Source: Spirulina sp. CS-785/01 (GTDB lineage: Bacteria; Cyanobacteriota; Cyanobacteriia; Cyanobacteriales; Spirulinaceae). From it: a DNA stretch of 53,175 nucleotides. This document shows, piece by piece, positions 24,803 to 32,878 of the stretch; position 1 is the stretch's first letter, and every line of letters begins with the position of its first letter. The notes beneath the pieces are model-generated. The model searched no databases. It was not told where the DNA came from and was given only the letters and a program-made list of their open reading frames with translations. The translations under genes were made by a program, and so were the position numbers. The stretch is from assembly GCF_028330525.1 (NCBI RefSeq), contig NZ_JAQMSD010000207.1:1-53175 (forward strand), given 5' to 3'.

Positions 24803-26275
24803 ATGGCAGCTAGCACCCTTCTCCTAACGAAAGAATTACCCACACTGGACTACAGCGCGACCACCGAACGCTTTGACATGACATGGGAAGCCCCCCTCTC
24901 TACATTACTCGGTCTGGGCCGGGCCGCCGGAGCAGATTTTGTGGAATTTTTCCTCGAACGAGTCAATTATATAAGCTGTCTAGCCGAAGAAGACCTGATC
25001 ACCAGCATCTCCCCAAAACTCTCCACCGGGGCCGGTGTACGGGTTTTCTTAGGGAAAGCGGACTGCTACGTTAGCACCAACGACCTCTCCTTCAATGGCT
25101 TAAAAGCCGCCTTAGAGAAAGCCCTCTCCATTATGGGACTCTCTCTCCCCTCCCCCAATGCCTATGTCCCCGAAATTTATCTAGAATTATTGCGGGATTA
25201 CGCCATCGCTAAAGGCAAAGATGCTTGGTTAGACGAATGTAGCTCAATTCAAGAAATGGGCGACATTCTCCTTGCTACCAGTGACCAACTCCAGAAAAAA
25301 GGATCACACATCCAATCCCGTCGGGCCGTATATTTCCGCGACTGGCAAGAAGTCTTAGTGGCCGCCAGCGATGGCACATTTGCCAGAGATATTCGCCTCA
25401 CCCAGTCCGTGGGTTGTAACCTCCTCTGTGCCGACGGAGAACACCGCACCTCCAACGGGTTACGCGACGGAAACACCAGTGATCCCGACTTCCTGCGGAA
25501 TTGGAACTACGACCACGCCACCAATAATGTCTCTGAAGCTGCCGGGAATATGCTCTATGCCGACTATGTAGAGTCCGGCACTTATCCCATCGTCATGGCC
25601 AACCACTTTGGCGGCGTGATTTTCCACGAAGCCTGCGGCCACCTCCTCGAAACCACCCAAATTGAACGGCAAACCACCCCCTTTATTGACAAAAAAGGCG
25701 AGAAAATTGCCCACGAAAACCTCACCGCTTGGGACGAGGGACGGTCTGAGGATGCCTTTGGGACCATTGATATGGATGATGAGGGAATGCCCACCCAACG
25801 CACCCTGTTAATTGAAAATGGAGTCCTGAAAAACTTTATTTCCGATCGCGCGGGGTCCATGCGGACCGGACACCCCCGCACCGGAAGCGGTCGTCGCCAA
25901 AGTTACGCCTACGCTGCCGCGTCTCGGATGCGGAATACCTACATTGCGCCAGGGGATTGCAGTGTGGAAGATATTTTCAATTCCATTGAGAAGGGCATTT
26001 ATTGTAAGAAAATGGGTGGCGGGAGTGTTGGCCCGACGGGAGAGTTTAATTTTGGGGTGGATGAAGCCTATTTAATTGAGAATGGGAAAGTCACGAAACC
26101 CTTAAAAGGGGCTATCCTAATTGGGGAAGCCAAAGAGATTATGAATAAACTCTCCATGTGTTCTCAGGATTTAAGCCTCGCTCCTGGTTTCTGTGGGTCA
26201 ATTAGTGGCAGTATTTATGTCACCGTGGGACAACCCCACATCAAGGTTGATTCCATTACTGTTGGCGGACGCTAG
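24803..26275 (+). CDS. tldD: TldD family metalloprotease subunit
   Basis: A 490-residue protein of the TldD/PmbA family. It carries the zinc-binding HExxxH motif as [10 protein letters not shown] (His275, Glu276, His280). Other family landmarks are [19 protein letters not shown], a third metal-ligand region near [18 protein letters not shown], and VDSITVGGR at the C-terminus. TldD pairs with TldE to form a heterodimeric peptidase that degrades or matures unfolded peptides, such as microcin precursors and CcdA in Escherichia coli. The partner gene follows 124 bp downstream in the same direction. The ATG at 24803 is the first in frame. Confidence 0.95.
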   Translation: MAASTLLLTKELPTLDYSATTERFDMTWEAPLSTLLGLGRAAGADFVEFFLERVNYISCLAEEDLITSISPKLSTGAGVRVFLGKADCYVSTNDLSFNGLKAALEKALSIMGLSLPSPNAYVPEIYLELLRDYAIAKGKDAWLDECSSIQEMGDILLATSDQLQKKGSHIQSRRAVYFRDWQEVLVAASDGTFARDIRLTQSVGCNLLCADGEHRTSNGLRDGNTSDPDFLRNWNYDHATNNVSEAAGNMLYADYVESGTYPIVMANHFGGVIFHEACGHLLETTQIERQTTPFIDKKGEKIAHENLTAWDEGRSEDAFGTIDMDDEGMPTQRTLLIENGVLKNFISDRAGSMRTGHPRTGSGRRQSYAYAAASRMRNTYIAPGDCSVEDIFNSIEKGIYCKKMGGGSVGPTGEFNFGVDEAYLIENGKVTKPLKGAILIGEAKEIMNKLSMCSQDLSLAPGFCGSISGSIYVTVGQPHIKVDSITVGGR

Positions 26276-26317
26276 TCTGTTGCAGTGAACAGTCATCAGT
26301 AATCAGTAATTAATCAG

Positions 26318-26396
26318 TGTTGAAGTTTACTGTTTACTGTTTCTACTGTTCACTGTCCCTACTGTTCACTGTTCACTGTTTACTGTTTACTGTAAA
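26318..26396. repeat. Heptad tandem repeats (TTTACTG/TTCACTG) between tldD and tldE
   Basis: The spacer between the two subunit genes consists of a dozen TTTACTG- and TTCACTG-like units running up to the tldE start codon. This is a short tandemly repeated sequence of the kind widespread in cyanobacteria. It leaves no obvious ribosome-binding site immediately upstream of the tldE ATG. Confidence 0.75.
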
Positions 26397-26399
26397 ACG

Positions 26400-27737
26400 A
26401 TGCAAGTTAAAGAATTAGCCAATTACACTTCAGAGATTGCCCAAAAGTTAGGGATTCGCAAGTATGATATTTACGGGTCTTCGGCGGATTCCACTAGCGT
26501 ACAGGTTGACCGGGGCGACCCGAAACAGGTTAAGGCGGCCAATCGCTCCACGGTGATTGTGCGGGTGTGGAATGATGACCAGAAGGTGGGGGTGACAACG
26601 ACGACGGATGTTGATCCCAAGGGGATTGAGTTGGCGTTGTCCACGGCCAAGGAGGCCAGTACCTTTGGGGTGACTGAATACGCGCCAGATTTTAGTCCAG
26701 AGGCGACGAAACCTTTGCCAGAGGTGAGTTTTGAGCGATTTGATCCGGTGGGAGTGCCGGATTTAATTGAGCGTTTGGTGGGGGCTGAGAAGGAAATTTT
26801 AGAGGCGCATCGCGCGATCGCCAGTGTCCCCTATAATGGCCTCTCCCAACAAGATATTGACCGTTTCTACCTCAACAGTGAGGGAGCATTACGAGAAGAA
26901 GCTCGCACCTATGCCGCCCTATACCTATATACCAAAACCGAGCAGGAGGGCAAAAAACCCCGCAGTGCAGGTAGTTTCCGCATGAGTCACGGTCTGAAAA
27001 CCCTCGATGTGAATGGGTGCGTCAAAGAAGCAACTGAGAAAACCATCAGCCATTTAAATTATCAGAAAATTCCCTCTGGGAAATATCGAGTGGTCTTTTC
27101 CGGAGAGGCATTTTTAAGCCTCTTGGGGGCATTTTCTAACCTGTTTAATGCCCAAAGTATCTTAGACAAACAGAGTCTATCCACCCCAGACTCGTTAGGG
27201 ACACAAATCGCCTCTCCCCTCTTATCGGTGTATGATGATGCCCTACACCCCGAAAACGTCGGTGCAGAAACCTTCGACGGAGAAGGAACACCCACCCAAC
27301 GTACCCCATTAATTACCGAAGGAGTATTAAGCGGCTTTCTCCACAGTACCGGAACAGCCAAACGCCTAAACATGAAACCCACGGGACACGCGAACATCGG
27401 CGCGAAAGTCACCGTCAGCCCCCATTTTTACCACGTTTCCGCCGCCCAACCTGCCCAAGAAGACTATACCCTAGAGGATGCCGAGAATGTGGTCTTTATC
27501 GACGATCTCAGCGCACTCCATGCGGGAGTGAGTGCCTTACAGGGGTCTTTTTCGTTACCTTTTGATGGTTGGTTAGTAAACAAGGGGGAACGCATCAGCG
27601 TTGATTCTGCCACGATTGCAGGAGATTTCCGCGATTTACTCAAGTCAATCATTTTCGTAGAAAAGGAACTGGAATTAACGCCAGGTGGAGTTTGTCCCCG
27701 CATCTGGGTGGATAATTTATCAGTGACGGGAGAGTAG
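26400..27737 (+). CDS. pmbA: TldE/PmbA family partner subunit
   Basis: A 445-residue TldD/PmbA-family protein. It lacks the HExxxH metal site; the equivalent region reads SGEAFLSLLGAF. It keeps the shared fold signatures EGTPTQRTPLITEGVLSGFL, TGHANIGAKV and a C-terminal GVCPRIWVDNLSVTGE. The non-catalytic subunit forms the heterodimer with TldD and closes over the substrate channel. It is downstream of tldD in one transcription unit, separated by heptad repeats. Length and domain content are normal. Confidence 0.93.
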   Translation: MQVKELANYTSEIAQKLGIRKYDIYGSSADSTSVQVDRGDPKQVKAANRSTVIVRVWNDDQKVGVTTTTDVDPKGIELALSTAKEASTFGVTEYAPDFSPEATKPLPEVSFERFDPVGVPDLIERLVGAEKEILEAHRAIASVPYNGLSQQDIDRFYLNSEGALREEARTYAALYLYTKTEQEGKKPRSAGSFRMSHGLKTLDVNGCVKEATEKTISHLNYQKIPSGKYRVVFSGEAFLSLLGAFSNLFNAQSILDKQSLSTPDSLGTQIASPLLSVYDDALHPENVGAETFDGEGTPTQRTPLITEGVLSGFLHSTGTAKRLNMKPTGHANIGAKVTVSPHFYHVSAAQPAQEDYTLEDAENVVFIDDLSALHAGVSALQGSFSLPFDGWLVNKGERISVDSATIAGDFRDLLKSIIFVEKELELTPGGVCPRIWVDNLSVTGE

Positions 27738-27772
27738 TCTGCTGAAATCTTGAGGTTAACTTCTGTAACCCT

Positions 27773-27908
27773 TGTAGGGTGGGCATTTCCCACTCTACTC
27801 TCTGGTTGGCTCAAAAAAACGCTTTAAAACAGCGAAGGGATGTGTCCTACACCCCTCCTTTAACATCGTGAGCGGGAAGCTCTCGTTTTCAACGAGGGAG
27901 GAAGTCAC
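27773..27908. mobile_element. Possible IS200/IS605-type right-end remnant
   Basis: The plus-strand segment from about 27861 to 27908 (GAGCGGGAAGCTCTCG, then a CTCTCGTT/AACGAGGG hairpin and GAGGAAGTCAC) resembles the right-end structure of cyanobacterial IS200/IS605 elements, where TnpB guide-RNA scaffolds end. No tnpA or tnpB coding sequence remains. A GTAGGGTGGGCAT repeat lies to its left (27775). The identification rests on remembered motif similarity and is weak. Confidence 0.3.
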
Positions 27909-28063
27909 AAAGCAGCGTATCCAAACGTGACATTAAACTGACGACACCAAATAGCCACCGATTGATAATTGCTTAAATCTAAATCAGCAGGTAGCGCGTA
28001 ACGCTGTGAGCCTTCAAACCCTTGTAAGGGAGCTAAAGTGACATAATTCGCTAGTTTTCCATT
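27905..28063 (-). pseudogene. DM13-domain protein, C-terminal remnant
   Basis: On the minus strand an open stretch of 52 codons ending in TGA encodes YVTLAPLQGFEGSQRYALP, then DLDLSNYQSV and IWCRQFNVTFGYAAL at the terminus. This is the recognisable C-terminal end of a DM13 domain, with the conserved Cys in WCRQFN. DM13 is a small secreted domain proposed to have a redox role. An in-frame stop (28064-28066) and loss of similarity cut off the N-terminal part. It is therefore a gene fragment; its 3' end abuts the possible IS end. The rest of the 450-bp gap (27738-28187) holds no intact gene. Confidence 0.75.
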
Positions 28064-28187
28064 TTAGTGCTTTGCATAACTAAGATGCTGGAACTAGCAT
28101 AGAGACTAATTTTTGGATATTATTACTAACAGTTTGGCATATCATGTACTGAAGACTCTCTCTTCCTTCTACAATTTAGAGTCCTTC

Positions 28188-29459
28188 TTATAACATTTGC
28201 AGTTTTAATTGCTCTAATTCATGATCCGCTTCTAAATCTCGGAAAGCCATTTCTGTTTCATCGAGTCCATAAGACTCCATTAACAACTGGAGTTTTTCCA
28301 TGCCGTCTAAATTGGGAGTGTTTGAGAAAAGATTCAGTAACCGTTTTGCATAACTAGCAGTTGCAACAATCGTTAAAGGAGGAGCAGCTATAGTAGCTGC
28401 CCCAATAGCCAAGGGGCTGACAACAGGAGTAATTGCTATTACAGACATTCCTCCCATAATTACCGATGCAATAACTCCTGCTCCGATAGATTGGGTTACA
28501 GTATCTTGAACTCCTTGTTCAAGAGTTTTTTCGCCTCTCTGAACTGCAACAAAATTCTCTAACCCACTAAATCCAGCTTCACATAAAAAAGCCATCCCTC
28601 CTGCTTTTAATGAGTTTTGAATAATAACCGGGCGATAATATTTAAAATTTTGCTGAACTTTCTGGACTACGCTAACATCTAAAATTTCTTTCAAGTTCAT
28701 ATTTTTAGAGCCGCGACTCCAATTTGTTCCAGCTAATTCCCAATCTCCATTAATAGGTGAATTATTACCGCCATTCGCTTTTGATATACGATGACTCCAA
28801 TGGCGAGCATCTAAATATTCTCGCACTGCTTGGTCTCCTTGTTGTCGCACATTTACAGGAATTTTTTCATAGCGTTTAGCTGCTTCTGATGCAGAACAAC
28901 CTCCCCCTCTTGATTTAATTATATTTTGCAGTTTTGGATCAATTTGAGAAAACGGTTTGGATTTAGGAGGATGAAAGTTATTAGCAGCAAATCCGGCAGA
29001 GCTTACTGTATTATTTGTAGAGTGGCGGTTAGTATGATTCGTGTAGTAGTAATCAGTATTATTTTTAGAGTAGTGATTGGTGCTATTCTTACTAAAATAC
29101 GAACTATTACCTTGATTGGCAGTATTTTGGTAGGAATACGGAGAAAAATCAGGAATATAAATTAACTGATTCAGTTGATCCCATAACTGCTCAAAAATAG
29201 TTGTAATGTTTCTTTTAAAATAGACAGTGCCTTGAGCTAATGAATCTTTGGGAGCTTGCTCAATTTTCTGCTTTAACCAATCTGCAATTTGCTTTGCAGC
29301 ATTATCATTAATAGAGTAAAGATTCTGGTAAATACGTTCAACTTTTTGATTAACAACTTGATGTTCTAATATAGAGGCTTGCTGTTGCTGCCAATATTTT
29401 AGTGTAAACTCCACTTGTTGCTTGATAGTCTTTAATTGTGCTGAATACATCACAGACAT
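28188..29459 (-). CDS. Putative HNH-like protein with hydrophobic C-terminal region
   Basis: A 423-residue protein of no certain family. Residues about 1-95 are helical. About 105-150 are a low-complexity N/T/S/Y/H tract (NSTNHYSKNNTDYYYTNHTN). A conserved-looking block follows: CSASEAAKRYEKIP, ARHWSHRISKANGGNNSPIN and WELAGTNWSRGSKNMN. The His-containing WSHRI..NGG..N pattern, an Asn-rich strand and a late RG resemble HNH/EndoVII-type nuclease folds. Near the C-terminus a Gly/Ala/Val-rich stretch (GVIASVIMGGMSVIAITPVV) suggests membrane insertion. The combination recalls polymorphic-toxin or colicin-like effectors, but this is inference. The ATG at 29459 is chosen; upstream codons begin with TTG. 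Confidence 0.6.
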   Translation of the reverse strand: MSVMYSAQLKTIKQQVEFTLKYWQQQQASILEHQVVNQKVERIYQNLYSINDNAAKQIADWLKQKIEQAPKDSLAQGTVYFKRNITTIFEQLWDQLNQLIYIPDFSPYSYQNTANQGNSSYFSKNSTNHYSKNNTDYYYTNHTNRHSTNNTVSSAGFAANNFHPPKSKPFSQIDPKLQNIIKSRGGGCSASEAAKRYEKIPVNVRQQGDQAVREYLDARHWSHRISKANGGNNSPINGDWELAGTNWSRGSKNMNLKEILDVSVVQKVQQNFKYYRPVIIQNSLKAGGMAFLCEAGFSGLENFVAVQRGEKTLEQGVQDTVTQSIGAGVIASVIMGGMSVIAITPVVSPLAIGAATIAAPPLTIVATASYAKRLLNLFSNTPNLDGMEKLQLLMESYGLDETEMAFRDLEADHELEQLKLQML

Positions 29460-29526
29460 CCAAAAAATCCCCAATCTATCATAGCATCTGGAGTATATTT
29501 TAGCATCTGGAGTAATGGGTTTTTAG

Positions 29527-29779
29527 TCTGACGGGGTGACAACAGGAGCGAAAGTCAGGCGTAGTGGGCAAGAGGGAGAAAGTATGATATAAAAAAAATC
29601 GGCCGTGAGTAAAAACCCAGACCGCCAAAAAAAAATGTTACCTAAATTATACCATAGCTATATTAGTCCATACTTAATTGATGGCACTCAGTCCCAATAA
29701 ATGGCTATTTTACCAAAGGGGGTTAAAAGCTAAAACCGCCATTCAACAAGCATTGTAGCTTCCTTGTCACCCCGTCAGA
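29527..29779. mobile_element. MITE-like element with 16-bp perfect terminal inverted repeats
   Basis: TCTGACGGGGTGACAA (29527-29542) and its exact complement TTGTCACCCCGTCAGA (29764-29779) bound a 253-bp non-coding segment. The interior has two A-runs (AAAAAAAATCGG, GCCAAAAAAAAATG). No target-site duplication was identified with confidence. The geometry suggests a miniature inverted-repeat element mobilised by a transposase elsewhere. Confidence 0.65.
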
Positions 29780-29960
29780 AGACATATTCTAGCGATCGCA
29801 CCCTATCAAAAAATTGCGATCGCTCCACTTACACCACTGAGGAAGTTTTGACCCGATTGATCAATTTTATCTGTGGCTGTAATGGCTTTCATGGGTGATT
29901 TGAAAAAGCAAGAAGCAAACGAATTATGTTTGGGAATTATCCACTCTCAAACAAAGTAAA

Positions 29961-29981
29961 GGAGCGAGATAACCTCGCTCC
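29961..29981. terminator. Hairpin terminator downstream of SH3-like gene
   Basis: A perfect 8-bp stem (GGAGCGAG and CTCGCTCC) with a 5-nt loop is followed on the minus strand by TTTACTTTGTTTG. It lies 80 bp beyond the stop of the minus-strand SH3-like gene. Confidence 0.6.
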
Positions 29982-30061
29982 CTCAATTTTATCATTATCC
30001 TAGTTTCTTAATCTGGGTTTACTGGTCAGGGAAAAAAGGTTCACCCTACAACAAACCTTCA

Positions 30062-30424
30062 CTAATCTTCTCGAATTAAATTACCGTTCTGGTCATACCA
30101 CCGACAAGACAGATAATTCCCATTCACATACCCTTCTCGTCCCGTCACTTGGTTATTGGGGCCATCTAACACCCGGACATATTCCCAAATCTTCCCATCT
30201 GCTCCAATTGAACCACTATAAGCGCGGACAACATTGCCATTATCCAATCCGGCAAAGGGTTGGCCGTTGGGTTCAGGACGCAAGGCCAGTTGGCCTTGTT
30301 GCAGTCCTCGCACTGTACAGATCACCGTCGCATCGTAGATATCTGCACGGGCAACGTTACTTAACCCGATAGTCCCTAACCCGACACATAAACCTAGAGA
30401 TAGTAAAACAGCAGGTTTCATCAC
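30062..30424 (-). CDS. Small secreted SH3-like protein
   Basis: A 120-residue protein with a clear signal peptide (MMKPAVLLSLGLCVGLGTIG, cleavage near VARA-DIY). The mature part of about 92 residues resembles bacterial SH3 (SH3b-like) folds: ICTVRGLQQGQLALRPEPNG, then LDNGNVVRAYSG, IWEYVRVL and REGYVNGNYLSCRW. Two cysteines (ICTV and LSCRW) could form a disulfide. It is likely periplasmic and may bind envelope components; the role is unproven. Confidence 0.8.
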   Translation of the reverse strand: MMKPAVLLSLGLCVGLGTIGLSNVARADIYDATVICTVRGLQQGQLALRPEPNGQPFAGLDNGNVVRAYSGSIGADGKIWEYVRVLDGPNNQVTGREGYVNGNYLSCRWYDQNGNLIRED

Positions 30425-30498
30425 TCACCTCGATGTATGTTGTAACTAATTCTTTCTACACCCCTATCCGTAAAATTCCGGAGAAGTGCATTCAATGC

Positions 30499-30819
30499 TC
30501 AATGGTCTTGAATACTCACCTTTAACCCCAACGCATCCAGTAAGCGTAATAAAGCAGTAATTTCTGCTCCTCCTGACTCAGATAAGAGTTGTTTTAGTAT
30601 TGCAAATTGCTGTTTTGCTGTTTCAGAAAGTGTACTATTGCGCTGTTGGGAGTCTAGAATATCTTGGAGTCCTGCTTTTAATAATTCAATATCGAGGGGT
30701 TCTTCGCCTTCTAAATCTAACAGTTCTTCTAAGTATCCAGTGGCTCGATCGCGCTCTTGTAATGCAGTGAGAAAATAATCACGATAGCTCTCAGTTGTTG
30801 GTAGTTTGACGGTTGACAT
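30499..30819 (-). CDS. Addiction-module antidote protein (HigA-like)
   Basis: A 106-residue protein. It starts ESYRDYFLTALQERDRATGYLEELL and ends LLRLLDALGLKVSI, both typical of the 'putative addiction module antidote' family. The middle (STLSETAKQQFAILKQLLSE) is shifted from the canonical helix-turn-helix consensus, so DNA binding is uncertain. The gene overlaps the upstream toxin gene by 29 bp; the toxin-first order is usual for HigBA-like pairs. The antitoxin role is inferred from pairing. Confidence 0.8.
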   Translation of the reverse strand: MSTVKLPTTESYRDYFLTALQERDRATGYLEELLDLEGEEPLDIELLKAGLQDILDSQQRNSTLSETAKQQFAILKQLLSESGGAEITALLRLLDALGLKVSIQDH

Positions 30820-31135
30820 ATTCTCTCCAAAATTGCTTTGCTTTTAGAATATCCTGTGCTTGACTACTTTTGTCACCTCCACAGAGTAAGAGAATAATTA
30901 TATTGTTAATTTGTCCAAAGTAAACTCGATATCCTGGCCCATAATTAATCCTTAATTCAAACACTCCTTCACCAATAAATTTATGATCTCCTAAGTTCCC
31001 TAATTCTACTCGTTTCAGTCGTTTATCTATTTTAGAACGAGCTTTACGATCGCGCAGAGATTCAATCCATTCAATGTAGGGAGACTGCCCTGCTGCTGTG
31101 ACGTAATATTGGATTTCTCTGGGTTGTGCTTCCAT
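30791..31135 (-). CDS. RelE/HigB-like addiction-module toxin
   Basis: A 114-residue RelE-superfamily protein: EIQYYVTAAGQSPYIEWIES, then DRKARSKIDKRLKRVELGNLG, VFELRINYGPGYRVYFG and IIILLLCGGDKSSQAQDI. This matches the 'putative addiction module killer' family with its conserved Arg residues (LRINYGPGYRVYF). Members are predicted ribosome-dependent mRNA interferases. It overlaps the antidote gene. Both share a promoter upstream of 31135, next to the leuC 3' end. Confidence 0.9.
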   Translation of the reverse strand: MEAQPREIQYYVTAAGQSPYIEWIESLRDRKARSKIDKRLKRVELGNLGDHKFIGEGVFELRINYGPGYRVYFGQINNIIILLLCGGDKSSQAQDILKAKQFWREYVNRQTTNN

Positions 31136-31155
31136 GATAACAACGATGTAATCAA

Positions 31156-31216
31156 AAAGAGGTACAGCACCTCTGTCAGTCTTTTACTACAAACTTTCAA
31201 GAAACTGTACCTCTTT
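31156..31216. terminator. 12-bp inverted repeat between leuC and the HigBA-like module
   Basis: AAAGAGGTACAG (31156-31167) and CTGTACCTCTTT (31205-31216) are exact complements separated by 37 bp. The right arm begins 14 bp after the leuC stop on the minus strand. It may terminate leuC transcription, or act as an operator upstream of the toxin gene. Confidence 0.45.
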
Positions 31217-31229
31217 CTAGAAACTCCCG

Positions 31230-32636
31230 TTAATGGAGAATTTGTCGGACATCGCTGACTTGGCCGTTTAAGGCCGCTGCCGCAACCATGGCCGGACTCA
31301 TCAACAAGGTGCGTCCACTGGCAGACCCTTGGCGACCTTTAAAGTTACGATTGGAGGAAGAAGCACTAATTTGATCCCCCTGCAACTTGTCGGGGTTCAT
31401 GGCTAAACACATGGAACACCCGGCCCCACGCCATTCAAAGCCCGCTTCCAAGAAAATTTTATCCAGTCCTTCGGCTTCTGCTTGGACTTTCACCCGTTCT
31501 GAACCCGGTACAACAAAGGCTTTCACCCCATTGGCGACTTTATGGCCTTTGGCGACTTTGGCCGCTTCTCGTAAGTCGCTGATGCGTCCGTTGGTACAAC
31601 TACCAATAAAACAGACATCAACTTTAGTCCCCGCAATGGCATTTCCGGGTTGAAGCTGCATATATTTGTAGGCTTCTTGGGCGAGGGCGCGATCGCTCTC
31701 TGGTAAACTATCCGCAACCGGGATCGACTCATCCACCCCAATCCCTTGTCCAGGAGTAATTCCCCAAGTCACCGTCGGGGCAATATCCGCCGCATCAATC
31801 TTCACCACATCATCGTATTCCGCATCCCCATCCGAAGCAATACTTTGCCACCAGGACACAGCCTTCTCCCACTCTTCTCCTTTCGGGACAAAATCTCGCC
31901 CTTTCAGGTAGTCAAACGTCACTTGATCCGGGTTCACATAACCGCATCGGGCCCCCCCTTCAATAGACATATTACAGACCGTCATCCGTTCTTCCATGGA
32001 CATTTTCTCAAAGGTCGTCCCAGCGTACTCATAAGCGTAGCCTACGCCCCCTTTAACGCCCAATTGGCGGATAATATGCAGGATGACATCTTTGGCATAA
32101 ACACCGGGGTTTAAGTCCCCATTCACCTCAATACGGCGGACTTTTAACTTGGATAAAGCCAAAGTCTGAGACGCGAGAACATCCCGAACTTGCGATGTGC
32201 CAATACCAAACGCAATGGCCCCAAATGCCCCATGAGTGGAAGTGTGAGAGTCTCCACAGGCCACCGTCATTCCCGGTTGGGTTAACCCCTGTTCTGGGGC
32301 AATCACATGGACAATGCCCTGATTCCCTGACCCCACATTATAGAAGCGAATGCCATTCTCCTTGCAATTCTTTTCCAACTCCTGCATCATCTCTTCTGCA
32401 AGGATATCTGAAAAGGGTCGCGCTTGGTTTTCTGTGGGAACAATATGATCCACTGTGGCGACAGTACGCTGGGGATATAACACTTTTAATCCCCGTTCCC
32501 GTAACATGGCAAATGCTTGGGGACTGGTGACTTCGTGAATTAAATGTAAACCGATAAATAACTGGGTTTGACCGGAGGGTAATGTCCCTACAGCGTGCAA
32601 GTCCCAAACTTTATCAAATAATGTACCTTTGCTCAT
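31230..32636 (-). CDS. leuC: 3-isopropylmalate dehydratase large subunit
   Basis: A 468-residue aconitase-family enzyme of leucine biosynthesis. With LeuD it isomerises 2-isopropylmalate to 3-isopropylmalate. Signatures include [39 protein letters not shown] and the three [4Fe-4S] cysteines in FIGSCTNGR and GCSMCLAMN. The C-terminal [18 protein letters not shown] is also present. The full length is intact. leuD is not in this window immediately downstream, where a toxin-antitoxin module lies instead. The start [12 protein letters not shown] is the family-typical one. Confidence 0.97.
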   Translation of the reverse strand: MSKGTLFDKVWDLHAVGTLPSGQTQLFIGLHLIHEVTSPQAFAMLRERGLKVLYPQRTVATVDHIVPTENQARPFSDILAEEMMQELEKNCKENGIRFYNVGSGNQGIVHVIAPEQGLTQPGMTVACGDSHTSTHGAFGAIAFGIGTSQVRDVLASQTLALSKLKVRRIEVNGDLNPGVYAKDVILHIIRQLGVKGGVGYAYEYAGTTFEKMSMEERMTVCNMSIEGGARCGYVNPDQVTFDYLKGRDFVPKGEEWEKAVSWWQSIASDGDAEYDDVVKIDAADIAPTVTWGITPGQGIGVDESIPVADSLPESDRALAQEAYKYMQLQPGNAIAGTKVDVCFIGSCTNGRISDLREAAKVAKGHKVANGVKAFVVPGSERVKVQAEAEGLDKIFLEAGFEWRGAGCSMCLAMNPDKLQGDQISASSSNRNFKGRQGSASGRTLLMSPAMVAAAALNGQVSDVRQILH

Positions 32637-32878
32637 ATAACACCGACAAGAATCTCTAGCTAGATCATAAAATTATACCGTTTTTGGGGGGAATGGTGTT
32701 CCTGTCCGCTAGTTGAGCAGATGGAGGAGTTGATGGTGAACGATTGAACCACAAAGACACAAAGGACACAAAGGAACAATCACGGAGATGGGGAAGTGTC
32801 GGGAGATAAGAATAATTTAAACGGTTTTAAGTTATTCTTGAAGTCTGACGACTGACTCAACCTCTGAATCAATTACCC

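Larger units (their letters stand above)
29475..30061. other. Gene-free region with a MITE-like element
   Basis: This 587-bp gap contains the 253-bp inverted-repeat element at 29527-29779. Next come a pair of HIP1-type sites (GCGATCGC) at about 29793 and 29817, about 120 bp of unremarkable sequence and the hairpin at 29961. No coding sequence was recognised. Confidence 0.6.
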
